From positions 20,057 to 84,056 of the forward strand of contig NZ_BNBZ01000031.1 in assembly GCF_014656215.1 (NCBI RefSeq): a DNA stretch of 64,000 nt, in the 5' to 3' direction. Of this stretch, positions 8,219 through 17,139 are shown one piece after another (the first letter of the stretch is position 1; each line of letters begins with the position of its first letter). The DNA comes from Streptomyces zaomyceticus (GTDB lineage Bacteria; Actinomycetota; Actinomycetes; Streptomycetales; Streptomycetaceae). The notes under the pieces are model-generated. The model saw nothing but the letters and a program-made list of their open reading frames with translations. It searched no databases and was not told the origin of the DNA. A program made the translations under genes and the position numbers.

Positions 8219-8782
8219 TCAGGGCCGTTCTTCTTCGGCGGATTCCGGGAGGGCGGGCGCTCCGGCGCTCAGTCCGGCCGAGGCCTCCCGGCGTCGCCTG
8301 GCGAGCGACTCCTGCGCGGCCTCTCGAGGATGGCGTTGTCTCCAGTAGGGGTTGTCGTGGGACAACTTGCTGGAGACGCGCCCGTACATGCCGAAGGTGA
8401 GAACCAGCAATCCCATCACGAAGCTGAACACGACGTTGGTCATGCCGAAGTCGAGGACGTTCGCGGACCGGTCGAGGATGAACAGGTGGACGAATCCGCT
8501 GAGCAGGAAGAGCGATCCGACCGCCATGTTCAGGGTGGACGCGAAGTTTCCGCCTTTGACGGCGCCCGCGAGGAGAAGCAGACCCACGACGACCGAGAGG
8601 ACGCTCAGCGTGGCATTCGTGGTCAACCCGGCGATGCTGCGGCCCGACGTGCTGAAGGGATCGAGCGCGTCCGCGAATCCGAGACATCCGAAGGTCAGGA
8701 GAACCAGCCCACAGATGGCAGCACCCGTGCGATAGACCCGCGCGAGATGGTGGTCGATGGGCAACTCGTCCTTCCGCCTCAT
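8219..8782 (-). CDS. DUF4383 membrane protein
   Basis: This 187-residue protein has four predicted membrane helices: TGAAICGLVLLTFGCLGF, NATLSVLSVVVGLLLLAGAV, NMAVGSLFLLSGFVHLFIL and MTNVVFSFVMGLLVLTFGMY. A charged C-terminal tail of about 50 residues follows (HDNPYWRQRHPREAAQES). The spacing and the motif N.D...H...G..F matched to DUF4383 proteins are common in streptomycetes and mycobacteria. Function is unknown. The gene stands alone, with 76 bases separating it from the convergent regulator upstream in the window. Confidence 0.85.
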   Translation of the reverse strand: MRRKDELPIDHHLARVYRTGAAICGLVLLTFGCLGFADALDPFSTSGRSIAGLTTNATLSVLSVVVGLLLLAGAVKGGNFASTLNMAVGSLFLLSGFVHLFILDRSANVLDFGMTNVVFSFVMGLLVLTFGMYGRVSSKLSHDNPYWRQRHPREAAQESLARRRREASAGLSAGAPALPESAEEERP

Positions 8783-9195
8783 GGGGGCACCTCCGCAGCC
8801 TTACGAGCAGGTGGGTCGGAACGGTTGTCCGGCTCCGCGGGGCCCGGTGGATCCGGCCCCCTCTGCTACGGGACGACGAGGCCACGCGTGAGCGCCGACG
8901 CCGTCGTCGTATGCAGATTCGGGCTTCGGGCCGGCGACGGATGCACGCGCCCGTGAACGACTCGCGCCCGCTCGTCCCCGCTCCTCCTCGCCCGTCGGGC
9001 GGTCGGTGCATCCAGGGGCACGGAGAACCCGAACTATGGAGGAGGAGATGAGCGTCAGCGGCAAGTGCGCCGTGCGCTCGGCACCTGGCTACTGGCTACT
9101 GGCTACTGGCTACTGGCTACTGGCTACTGGCTTCATCTCACAGCGCGCGGGCCCTTCGGCCACCAGGGCGCTGCCGGTTCGACGGAAGCGAGAGA
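8783..9195. other. Intergenic region without a convincing gene
   Basis: A short open frame at 9006-9239 crosses the heptamer repeat and would encode a repeated GYWLLAT segment. It lacks a clear start context and overlaps the following gene, so I do not call it. The region otherwise holds the promoter of the DUF4383 gene on the minus strand. Confidence 0.5.
9086..9132 (+). repeat. Tandem heptanucleotide repeat (TGGCTAC)x6 plus partial
   Basis: Six uninterrupted copies of TGGCTAC run from 9086 to 9127, followed by TGGCT. A seven-base unit changes frame with every gain or loss of a copy, so it can slip. It lies 64 bases upstream of the next gene start. Confidence 0.97.
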
Positions 9196-9444
9196 ATGAT
9201 GATTGTCAAGAAGCTGCACGAAGCGGGAGTGAGCAGTGAGCACGCCTACCTCGCGGCCTTCGGCTCGATCGGTCTGTCGCTGGCTTCGTGGCTCACCTCG
9301 CGACGGAACGAGGACCTGGAGAGGGCGGACCGGTGGGGCATCTTCGTGGGTGAGTGGGCGCCCACGTTCTTCGCCTTGGGACTGGCGCTGGCGAACTACG
9401 AACAGGAAGAAGAAGCACCGGTGGACCTCATCGGTGTCGGCTGA
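9196..9444 (+). CDS. Small membrane protein, unknown family
   Basis: This 82-residue protein starts MMIVKKLHEAGVSSEHAYLAAFGSIG with an upstream purine-rich sequence (GAAGCGAGAGA). One hydrophobic stretch (YLAAFGSIGLSLASWL) and a second, weaker one (GEWAPTFFALGLALANYE) bracket a charged loop (TSRRNEDLERADRWG). The acidic tail EQEEEAPVDLIGVG is probably cytoplasmic. Codon usage is typical of a real gene. I do not recognise the family. It lies just after the heptamer repeat, so its expression could depend on repeat number if the promoter is upstream of the tract. Confidence 0.65.
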   Translation: MMIVKKLHEAGVSSEHAYLAAFGSIGLSLASWLTSRRNEDLERADRWGIFVGEWAPTFFALGLALANYEQEEEAPVDLIGVG

Positions 9445-9674
9445 CGCTCCGCGCACCCTCGCCTCGCACGCCCCTGGCAGACCTACCTGCCGGGGACGTG
9501 CTTCACGTGCAGAGAGATCGCCGTGGACGGTGCGACGACGGGTGTTGATGGGGTTCGGTCGGCAGCCCCTCCTGCTCGCCTGTTCAGGCGTTCGCTCTTG
9601 ATACCCGGCCCGCGTCGGGCGGGCACGCATGAGACAGACGTACGTCAGACCCGCAGGAGCCAGGCAGGCACGCG

Positions 9675-11795
9675 TCAGCCAGGCACGCGTCCGCCCCGCT
9701 CCGAGGGCGTACCGCGTCGCGCGATTCCTCCCCGCGACGCGACGTCAGCTCGGCCCCGCGATGCGACGTCGGCGTAGTGGCCCGCGAGAGCCTGTGCCAT
9801 GGCAGCTGCCGAGTACCTGGCGCGAACGAGATGCTGTGCCCGCCGCCCCATGGCCTCGGCGGCCTCATCGTCCAGGTCCACAAGGCGCCGGAGGCCTTGG
9901 CCCAGCGCGTACGACGTCGAGGTGTCCAGGAGCAGACCGTTGACCCCGTCCTCCAGATAGTGCGGTACGCCGCCACGCTCGGGCCCGGCCACGACCATCC
10001 CCGCCTCCATGGCCTCCAGGACCGCGAGACCGAACTCCTCCTTCGCGCTCGGACAGACATAGCGTGCCGTGAACCGGTATGCGGGGTCGGCCAGCGTGCG
10101 TTCGAGCAACCGCACGTCGGCGTTGGAGAGCGCGGGAAGGAGGAGCAGGCGTTCCCGGGCTTCCGGGTTGCCGAGAGTTGCCGCCAGGATCCGTTCTCGT
10201 ATCAGGGACTCCTGGTGGTCCGGCGCGTGTGTGCCCCCTCCGACGAGCACCAGGACCGACTCTCGGTGGCATCCCGACTCGATCCACGCGCGGACCAGGA
10301 GGTCCTGCTGCTTCACCGGGTGCAGACGGCCGACGCTCAACAACACCGTGAGTCCGGACTCCTCGTCCGCTCCGGCCAGACCTCGGATCTCGTCGACGAG
10401 GAACGCGCGTCGCTTCGCCGCGTCGGGCGGCGGCTCGTAGGGCGCCACGCCTTCCGGTGGGGCGCTCAGCTGCCTTGCCCCGTACCGATGGGCGAGCTGC
10501 GGGAAGTGGTGCAGCAGTTCCGCCGTACCACCGCGCCCGGCGATTCCCACCACGCGATCGGCTCGGTCGACCAGACGGTCCGCGAGGAACACACGGTGCA
10601 GGTCGAGGCGGACCTGGTCGGGATCGGCGTCCGGGTGATCTAGTCGCTCGCTCATCTGGCGGTGGGGGTCGGGCGTCGCGGTGAAGACCACCCTTGCGCC
10701 GACGCGCCGGGCAGCCTCGGCCAGGGCGAGCGAACCGTCGTCGGCGTAGCGCGCGTGCAGGACGTCCAGCGGCCGTCCGAGCGCGGCCAACAGCGTGGTG
10801 GCCCACCAGGCCAAGGCCTCACGGTGCTCGCCGATGTCATGTGGTCCGGCCGGGCGATCCGCGTCCACGGGAAGCCGCAGGATCCAGTGACCGGGGCTCC
10901 GTCGGCGGAACAGCACACGGTCGTCCTCGAGTTCGGGGCGAGAGGCGGTGACCACCGTGACGACGCCCGCGATGCCGTCGGTCGAGGCGAGCGCGTCCCC
11001 GACGGAGGCGAGAAGGACGCTGAGGCCTCCGCTCAAGCCCTCCCCCGGCCGGTCGAACCGCCCCATCAGCATGGACTGGGCGACGAGCAGCCCCGGAGGG
11101 GGCGAATGCCGCCAGGCTCTGGTGTGCTGCTCGTGGTGCAGGGTCTCCAGCAGGAGCCGCTCGTAGACGTCGGCGGGCTCCACCGTCCGGAGCCAGGCAT
11201 TCCCTCGACGCCCGTACCGGGCGAGCAGCAGCCATGCCGCGTGCCGTACACGGCGGCTGCCCCCGCGCGCCCGAGGGAGGACGCTCTCCAACGGGACGGG
11301 ACGCAGGTCGGTGGCGGCCGCGAGGTGGAGCAGCATCGCTGTCGCGTCGGGGTCGTGAGCGGTACGGAAGCCGGCGCGCAGCGCTCTCGTCGCCCGCGAT
11401 CGTCCGTGGAGTCGCACCGCCTCGGGCCAGGCCTCGAAGACCGCTCCGCGTGCTCCGTCACCCCCTGCCATGAGCCGTACACACTCTTCCGGTCCGGGCG
11501 GCCGCCCCATCCTTACCCGGGTCCGCATGCGGGCCACCGCGACGTCCCATGCGGTAGCCGGGGAGCGCTGACCGTGGTGGTGGTCCCGGCTGCCTGCTCC
11601 GTACTCTTCCTGGACCAGCTGAGAAAGAAGGCTGCGGGTGGAGGGGAGCGGGGCTGCCGGGTCCGACGACACCTGCGCACTCCCGGACCGGGTCCAGAAG
11701 GCGCGCCTGGCCGCCGTGAACGCGTCACGCCTGCCATCCGTGGCGGAGAAGCCGTCGCGACCCGGCGCCGCCAGGTCCGGCAGAGAGTTTTCCAT
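9675..11795 (-). CDS. GT4-family glycosyltransferase with long N-terminal extension
   Basis: This 706-residue protein starts at an ATG with AGGAG five bases upstream. Residues about 245-680 form a GT-B fold of the GT4/sucrose-synthase-like type. Seen are VVTVVTASRPELEDD, LDVLHARYADDGSLALAEAARRVGARVVFTATPDPH, LSVGRLHPVKQQDLLVRAW and the nucleotide-sugar E-x7-E motif in KEEFGLAVLEAMEAG. The first about 240 residues (RAFWTRSGSAQ; ECVRLMAGGDGARGAVFEAWPEAVRL) are not recognised. The tail has a short repeat (ADVASRGRADVASRG). There is no signal peptide or membrane segment, so it is cytosolic. The acceptor is unknown. It diverges from the GT1 gene, and both may act on one glycoconjugate. Confidence 0.85.
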   Translation of the reverse strand: MENSLPDLAAPGRDGFSATDGRRDAFTAARRAFWTRSGSAQVSSDPAAPLPSTRSLLSQLVQEEYGAGSRDHHHGQRSPATAWDVAVARMRTRVRMGRPPGPEECVRLMAGGDGARGAVFEAWPEAVRLHGRSRATRALRAGFRTAHDPDATAMLLHLAAATDLRPVPLESVLPRARGGSRRVRHAAWLLLARYGRRGNAWLRTVEPADVYERLLLETLHHEQHTRAWRHSPPPGLLVAQSMLMGRFDRPGEGLSGGLSVLLASVGDALASTDGIAGVVTVVTASRPELEDDRVLFRRRSPGHWILRLPVDADRPAGPHDIGEHREALAWWATTLLAALGRPLDVLHARYADDGSLALAEAARRVGARVVFTATPDPHRQMSERLDHPDADPDQVRLDLHRVFLADRLVDRADRVVGIAGRGGTAELLHHFPQLAHRYGARQLSAPPEGVAPYEPPPDAAKRRAFLVDEIRGLAGADEESGLTVLLSVGRLHPVKQQDLLVRAWIESGCHRESVLVLVGGGTHAPDHQESLIRERILAATLGNPEARERLLLLPALSNADVRLLERTLADPAYRFTARYVCPSAKEEFGLAVLEAMEAGMVVAGPERGGVPHYLEDGVNGLLLDTSTSYALGQGLRRLVDLDDEAAEAMGRRAQHLVRARYSAAAMAQALAGHYADVASRGRADVASRGGIARRGTPSERGGRVPG

Positions 11796-12088
11796 GTGGA
11801 CTCCTGGTGGGATACATCCGACCAGCTAGCTTTCGTCTCCTCCTCCCGGCACGGATGCACCCCGTGCGCGGGGGATCCGTCCCGGGCCGCGTGCGGTGGA
11901 TCTGTCCGAGCGGGCGTGAAGGGTGCGCCGACGGCCGCTCACGTGGGGTGCGCACCGCCATGGCGGTGGCCTTCGGCCGCGGAACCCCATGGGTGTCGAG
12001 AGCGCATCCGTTTCCGCGTTCCGAGGCGAAGCACGGGGGGAAGTGTCCGGCCGCAGGAGGGCCGAGTGCTCTCGCCGAAGGAGGTCGG

Positions 12089-13432
12089 ATGCCGCGCGTC
12101 GTGGTGGTCAGTCCACCTTTCCAGTCGCATGCCCAGCCCCTGTCGGTACTGGCAGGCGCTCTCGCCCGAGCGGGCTCCGACGTCACCTTCGCGTGCTCAC
12201 CTCCCTTCGCCCGGCTGGCCGAGGAGGCCCGCACGGCCTTCGCCCCCCTGACCGTGTCACGCAACGCGAACACCGGTGTGGCCCGGAGCACGCGACAGGG
12301 CGTACGGGAGTCGGAACGGCTGGAGGAGTTCCTCGGCTCCACACGGGAGGGTGCGATCGCCGCACTGCTCACGCAGTCCCGTCACCGTGGTGAGGACATG
12401 CTCGCCGGCCCGGAGAAGGTCCTTGCCGAGGTTCGCGCCCTCCAGGAGCGGCTGGCTCCCGACTGGTTCGTGGTCGACCAGCTGAGCTACTCGGTGACCC
12501 TTGCCCTGCACTGCCTCGGGCTCCCTTTCGCCACCTTCTGTCCAGGGCATCCGACGTACCTGCCACACGGCCCGGAGGCCTTGTTCGGTGTCCCCTACGC
12601 CTGGCCCCGGGCTGTCCGTCCCTCGGTCCGGGAGCTCGCCGAGCTGAGGCAGGCCGCCCTGAAGAACGACCTCGCCTTCACCGAGCGGTTCGCCGCGGTC
12701 GCCCGCGGGCACGCGCCACAGGCTCCGGCGCCCGGCCGGGCCTTCGCTCTGACCTCCAGGCACGCTGTCGTCTTCAACTACCCGTGGTTCTCCTGGTTGC
12801 CGAAGCACCAGTCGTCCCATGTGCGCTTCTTGCACGGGGGCCACTGCGTGTCGCCGGAGGAGACGGGGCCCGGGGAAGAGTGGGAAGGCGTACTCAGTCG
12901 GCTCAGGTCACGTTCAGGGCGGCTGGTGCTGATCGCACTCGGCACCTTCCTGTCCGCGCGCGACGACGTGCTGGCGCTGCTGATCCGGGGCATCCTCGCC
13001 CGCTGTCCGGACGTGGCGGTCGTCGTCGCCGCAGGTGAAGGGGCGTCGAGGCTGGCGGAGTTCGCCGGGCCCAAGGTTCACGTCGCACGGGTCGTTCCTC
13101 AGCGATGGCTGCTGAGGCGGGTCGACGCCATGGTGCACCACGGAGGCAACAACTCGTTCACCGAGTGTGTGGCATCCGGGACTCCGGCGCTGATCCTGCC
13201 CTTCTCCAGCGACCAGTTCTCCATCGCCCACGACGCCGAGCGCGCGCGGTTGGCCACGTGTCTGAACCCGGCGACGCTCACCGAGGACACCGCGGGTGCC
13301 GCCGTACGCGATCTCCTCGCACACGCCCCCGCGGGTCTGGGGCGCTGGTCGGAGGCGCTCCGTCGCCGTGGGCCGCACTGGACAGCCGACCACCTGCTCG
13401 ACGCCATGGAGTCATCGGCCCGGAGCCGGTGA
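12089..13432 (+). CDS. GT1 (UDP-glycosyltransferase / MGT-like) family protein
   Basis: This 447-residue enzyme starts at an ATG with GGAGG four bases upstream; longer in-frame starts lack support. The N-terminal acceptor half begins RVVVVSPPFQSHAQPLSVLAGALARAGSDVTFACS. The C-terminal donor half carries the UGT signature VHHGGNNSFTECVASGTPALILPFSSDQ (the glycan-binding HHGG and the DQ motif). Such enzymes transfer sugar from NDP-sugar to small hydrophobic acceptors (macrolides, sterols, lipids). No aglycone biosynthesis genes lie nearby, so the acceptor is unknown. It is divergent from the GT4 gene, with about 290 bases of shared upstream sequence. Confidence 0.88.
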   Translation: MPRVVVVSPPFQSHAQPLSVLAGALARAGSDVTFACSPPFARLAEEARTAFAPLTVSRNANTGVARSTRQGVRESERLEEFLGSTREGAIAALLTQSRHRGEDMLAGPEKVLAEVRALQERLAPDWFVVDQLSYSVTLALHCLGLPFATFCPGHPTYLPHGPEALFGVPYAWPRAVRPSVRELAELRQAALKNDLAFTERFAAVARGHAPQAPAPGRAFALTSRHAVVFNYPWFSWLPKHQSSHVRFLHGGHCVSPEETGPGEEWEGVLSRLRSRSGRLVLIALGTFLSARDDVLALLIRGILARCPDVAVVVAAGEGASRLAEFAGPKVHVARVVPQRWLLRRVDAMVHHGGNNSFTECVASGTPALILPFSSDQFSIAHDAERARLATCLNPATLTEDTAGAAVRDLLAHAPAGLGRWSEALRRRGPHWTADHLLDAMESSARSR

Positions 13433-13641
13433 GGCCGATCAGCGCGCGGCGGAAGGGCGTGGTGCGCCCGGGCTCACCCACGGCTCCGCATGCGGCCGGT
13501 TCATACCTGCCGACCTGTGGGGGACGTTCATGCAGGGCCACGGAACCTGATCCGGGAGCGAAATACGGGCTTTATCCGACCCTCGCCACTATCTGGCGTC
13601 TTCGAGCAGGTCACCGGAGACCCTTGCACTCGAGAGCGGGA

Positions 13642-14370
13642 TCAGCCGGTGGCCCGCAGGTGGGCGAAGACGACGAGGTTTTCGGTGTAGTCCTTCGCCG
13701 TGCGGTCGTAGGAGCCTGCACACGTGATGAGCCTGACGAGTGCGGCGGGCGTGTCGTCGTAGACCCGCCGGTCGGGGAAGTCGTCCTTGTGGAAGCTTTC
13801 CACGGAGTCGATCAGGAAGACGGCGGTGGTGCCGTCGGCACGCTGGATCTCGAAAGTGTCACCCGCGTCGAGTTCGCTGAGACGGGCGAAGACAGCCGGT
13901 GCGGTGGCGGTGTCGAGGTGTCCGGCGACGAGCGCGGTCCCCCGCTCACCGGGCGAAACGCCGGCCGCGTGCCAGCCGACCAGGTTCGTGTCATCGGCCG
14001 GCGGCGGGTCCAGCGCTCCCGAAGAGCCGATCTGCAGTCCGGTGAACGGTGCGTCCACTCCGATCCCGGGGATTCTCAAGCGGGTGGGCGCAGACCGGGG
14101 CATGGCGGGCCCGGCGGCCGCGACAGCGCTCGGCGTAGACCGCGGGGACGCGTCCGGCACCGCGGACGCTGCGGGGGCGGCCGCCGGAGCGTTCCCGGCG
14201 GCGGAGGCGGTCGTGGGCCCGGGAGATGAGGCCGAGTCGGGGGTGAACATCCCAGGGCCGAAGGAGAAGAGGAGCACCGTGAGTGCCAGCGTCCAGAACA
14301 CCGCGGGGATGACCCACCGTGCTGTACGGCGGGGTGGCTGCACTCCGGCGGAGTCTGGTCGGGTCTTCAC
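13642..14370 (-). CDS. Sortase (class E/F type)
   Basis: This 242-residue transpeptidase has an N-terminal anchor helix (WVIPAVFWTLALTVLLFSFG) then an Ala/Pro-rich linker and the sortase beta-barrel. The catalytic residues are visible: His in GHLDT, Cys in RLITCAGSYD and a downstream Arg region (RTAKDYTENLVVFA). The start is the GTG of VKTRPDSAGVQ with AAAGG upstream; an ORF extension to 14544 overlaps the neighbouring gene region and is not needed. It lies directly downstream of a putative surface protein with a C-terminal membrane-anchor segment, its likely substrate. The single-domain form without a C-terminal helix fits class F. Confidence 0.87.
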   Translation of the reverse strand: MKTRPDSAGVQPPRRTARWVIPAVFWTLALTVLLFSFGPGMFTPDSASSPGPTTASAAGNAPAAAPAASAVPDASPRSTPSAVAAAGPAMPRSAPTRLRIPGIGVDAPFTGLQIGSSGALDPPPADDTNLVGWHAAGVSPGERGTALVAGHLDTATAPAVFARLSELDAGDTFEIQRADGTTAVFLIDSVESFHKDDFPDRRVYDDTPAALVRLITCAGSYDRTAKDYTENLVVFAHLRATG

Positions 14371-14473
14371 GGTGAGCGCCTTTCGAAAGCCGTACGGGAG
14401 GTCGGGTCGCGAGCCGGGACGGGGGCCGGATGCAGGGGCCTGCCGATGATCGGCCCCTGCATCCGGCTGTTCG

Positions 14474-15175
14474 TCACGCCGGTGCGCCGGCGCCCTTCTT
14501 ACGGCGGTAGAGGACGAACGCGGCCGCTCCGCCGGCCAGTACAAGGGCGCCGGTCAGGCTCGTGCCGTTGCCCGCGAGGCCGCCCCCGCCGGTGTGCATG
14601 CCGCCCTTGGGCTTCTCGTGCTTGTAGCCGTCCTCTTCCTTCTTCTGCTTGTCCTTGGACCAGTCGTCGGCGTTGACCAGGGAGAGCCCACCGGAGCCGG
14701 TGTGCACGCCGCCCTTCGGCTTGTCGTGGTCCTTCTTGCCGTGTTCGTCCTTCGACCAGTCTTCGCCGTTCACGACGGCCAGGGCACCGGAACCGGTGTG
14801 CACGCCGCCCTTCGGCTTCTCGTGGTCCTTCACGTGCTTGCCGCTCTTGTCGTGGTCCTTGGACCACTCGTCACCGCTCACGGACGTGAGCGCGCCTCCG
14901 CCGGCGTGGACTCCGCCGTGCGGCTTGTCGTGCTTCTTCTTGTCGTGGTCCTTCTTGTCGTGCTCGTCCTTCGACCAGTCCTCGGCGTCGACAAGGGCCA
15001 GGGCCCCTGCGCCGGTGTGGACGCCGCCCTTCGGCTTGTGGTGCTCACGTTCCTGGCTGTGGGACGAGCCGTCCTTGTCCCAGTCTCCGGCGGTGCTTGC
15101 GTAGGCGCCGGGTGCGGCGAGCGCCAGGGTGCCGGCGGCGGCTGTCGTGGCGATCAGAATGCGGGCAGAGCGCAT
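14474..15175 (-). CDS. Secreted Lys/Asp/His-rich five-repeat protein with C-terminal anchor
   Basis: This 233-residue protein has a Sec signal (MRSARILIATTAAAGTLALA...AYAS). The body has five imperfect repeats of 32-37 residues, each opening KPKGGVHTG-x-GAL or a variant and carrying DWSKD and a K/D/H-rich tail. The last repeat runs into the sorting-like end: LAGNG, a hydrophobic helix (GALVLAGGAAAFVLY) and the basic tail RRKKGAGAPA. No LPxTG or LAxTG is present; LAGNG is the nearest match. The gene is followed 103 bases later by the sortase, consistent with an enzyme-substrate pair. The alternating charge suggests a polyelectrolyte or metal-binding surface protein; function is unknown. Confidence 0.85.
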   Translation of the reverse strand: MRSARILIATTAAAGTLALAAPGAYASTAGDWDKDGSSHSQEREHHKPKGGVHTGAGALALVDAEDWSKDEHDKKDHDKKKHDKPHGGVHAGGGALTSVSGDEWSKDHDKSGKHVKDHEKPKGGVHTGSGALAVVNGEDWSKDEHGKKDHDKPKGGVHTGSGGLSLVNADDWSKDKQKKEEDGYKHEKPKGGMHTGGGGLAGNGTSLTGALVLAGGAAAFVLYRRKKGAGAPA

Positions 15176-15789
15176 TGATGAAACTTCCCTTCGTCTGCTG
15201 CGCCGGCTGACTGATCGTCGGCTCCGGATGCGCAGCGACATGGCCCACCGTCAGCTGGCACCTCTGGGGCAGCCACTTGGGTTGGGACATACGGGCTCAG
15301 GGTGGTTGGGGGGCGAACCGGCATTGCCTCTGCAGCTGTATAACTGCAGGTACAACCCATGGCTTGCTGCGTGGCGACCTCGACTGGGGCGGAGGTCCGA
15401 CGGACGCACAAGGCCGGGCGCCAAGGGGAGGGACTCGGGCGATGTACGGCCTCCTCGGGACCGTCCTTGCTGGTCACGTCACAGCTGGCGGTCCTCCGCT
15501 GTACTCAGCGAAACCGACCGTCAGACCTTCAGTCGGAATTCACCCTTGAGGGTGACGCGCAGCCGCCCCCGTCGCCGGGCCACACCCGAGACTCCACCCG
15601 AGACGAGAACGGCACAGCGACACCCCGCCGGCTCTCCGCCTCCGGGGCCAGCGGCGCGTGACGGACGCCGCCTGCGCGCCGGAGGGCCTCGGCGCCCGGT
15701 CCGCCGACCGCGTCCCCCGTCCGGCGGCCCGTCCACCGAGCGGAAATGCGTGGGTGGGACCCCGTCTCGGACGGGGTCCCGCCCTCATG
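15176..15789. other. Intergenic region, no convincing gene
   Basis: About 610 bases upstream of the repeat protein. It should hold that gene's promoter near 15180-15350. No ORF here has a family match or a good ribosome site. Confidence 0.5.
15756..15780. terminator. Hairpin, 11-bp perfect stem
   Basis: Arms 15756-15766 and 15770-15780 flank a TCG loop. It stands just before the IS701-like remnant. The transcript it ends is unclear. Confidence 0.4.
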
Positions 15790-16440
15790 TGTTGCGGCCA
15801 AGCCCCGTCTCGCCCTGCAGATGATTACGGCGGCTCTGGATGCCGGAGTTGGCACGTCGTGGGTGACCGGCGATGAGGCCTAGGGCCAGGACCCCGGCCT
15901 GCGGACCGGGTTGGAGGCCCGCGAGGTGGGCTACGTGCTGGCGGTCTCCTGCGCCACCAAAGTACAGATCAACCAGGGCCGCACCCCGATCCGTGCGGAC
16001 GCGGCCGCCGACTGCCTGCCCGCCTCGGCCTGGCAGCGGCAGAGCGCCGGTTCTGGGGCCAAAGGGCCCCGCTACTACGACTGGGCCTGGGTGCAGAACG
16101 GCACCGACGAGCACCGTTATCTGCCGGTCCGCCACAATCCCACCACCGACGAGCTCGCCTTTTGCCTCTGCTGGTCACCTCGGGCCGTGCTTGCGTTCCT
16201 GGCCGTGGCCGTCGACGCCGCGAGACCGACCAGACCTGCGGCTCCGAACCGTCCCCCCGGGGCGGAGAGCCGGTCCACCGGACCGTCCCGCAGATCCGCC
16301 GCTTCATCGGCGCCCTGCTCAGCCCACCGGTCACGTCCCTGAACGCGCTCCTACATTGGTCGAGCTGGCGCAGAAACCACCAAGCTTCGGTACGTCGCAG
16401 CCACTATCGACAGCGACTTGCCATCCCCTCGAGCACGTAG
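15790..16440 (+). pseudogene. IS701-family transposase remnant
   Basis: Conceptual translation from 15800 reads KPRLALQMITAALDAGV then WVTGDEA, an in-frame TAG at 15881, then GQDPGLRTGLEAREVGYVLAVSC, AWQRQSAGSGAKGPRYYDWAW and ELAFCLCWSPR. These match the middle and C-terminal parts of IS701 (DDE) transposases. After about 16240 the reading frame shifts, and the end reads LLHWSSWRRNHQASVRRSHYRQRLA, the usual C-terminus. The N-terminal third is absent. An internal stop, frameshift and truncation make it non-functional. I found no terminal inverted repeats. Confidence 0.85.
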
Positions 16441-16626
16441 ATCGCGAAGTCACACTGAAGTACTACCTCTGGCATGCGATCTTGACCGATGGCCCACTGG
16501 CTTTGACCGGCTCCGGCTGCAGGGGACGCTCTTCTGTACCCCCGGGCGCCGACGGTCAAAGGGCCGGGGCCCAGGCCAGAGCCGGTCAAGTTGTCCGCCA
16601 GGGGCGCAAAGCATCATGATCGCCGG

Positions 16627-16992
16627 ATGATTGAGGAGACGACGGTCGAGGAGACCTGGCGGCAGATGCTGGAGGGCGACCCCGCGGTACGGCAGGGGGA
16701 CCCGGCGGTGGTGGAGGCCGCCTACGCTGAACCGCGCCTGCGGGTCCTGTTCCCGTTCCCGAGCCATGGGTGCCTCACCTTTCACAGGAACTCGCAGTTC
16801 CCGTGGAGCAACGACCTGCCGTTCATCGCCGGCAGCGATCCGTGCAAGGTGTACGGGCCGTTGTACTCGTCGGTCCTGGGTGAGGGGCTCACGCCGAAGG
16901 AGGCGGCCGCGCTGGTGGTGGCCCACCTGCCCCTCGACTGCGGGCCGGCCTTCGACGGGCCGTGGCCCCCGCCGGACAGCCCCACCGACTGA
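16627..16992 (+). CDS. DUF6193-like small protein
   Basis: This 121-residue acidic soluble protein starts MIEETTVEETWRQMLEGDP. The core LRVLFPFPSHGCLTFHRNSQFPWSNDLPFIA and the end LTPKEAAALVVAHLPLDCGPAFDGPW resemble DUF6193 proteins frequent in streptomycetes, which often sit near immunity-like or accessory genes. Two tandem 15-base units (ACTGAACCACCG-like) follow the stop. Function is unknown. Upstream lies the transposase remnant, so this belongs to the accessory zone. Confidence 0.7.
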   Translation: MIEETTVEETWRQMLEGDPAVRQGDPAVVEAAYAEPRLRVLFPFPSHGCLTFHRNSQFPWSNDLPFIAGSDPCKVYGPLYSSVLGEGLTPKEAAALVVAHLPLDCGPAFDGPWPPPDSPTD

Positions 16993-17139
16993 ACCACCGA
17001 CTGAACCACCAGAACGTCCCCTGCGCCGTCACACCCCCGGTTGACCGTGGCTGAACGCTCGATCTGGCACGGATCTGGCACGCGCGCGCACGGAACCGGT
17101 TTCATCGAAGCCGCGTCTGACGGCCAGGAAGGGGGCGAC

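Noticed and set aside
9006..9239. ORF across the heptamer repeat encoding repeated GYWLLAT
   Set aside because: It overlaps the next gene out of frame, has a poor start context and would consist largely of repeat-derived residues.
9675..13432. A natural-product glycosylation cluster
   Set aside because: Two glycosyltransferases are divergent, but no polyketide, peptide or deoxysugar genes accompany them.
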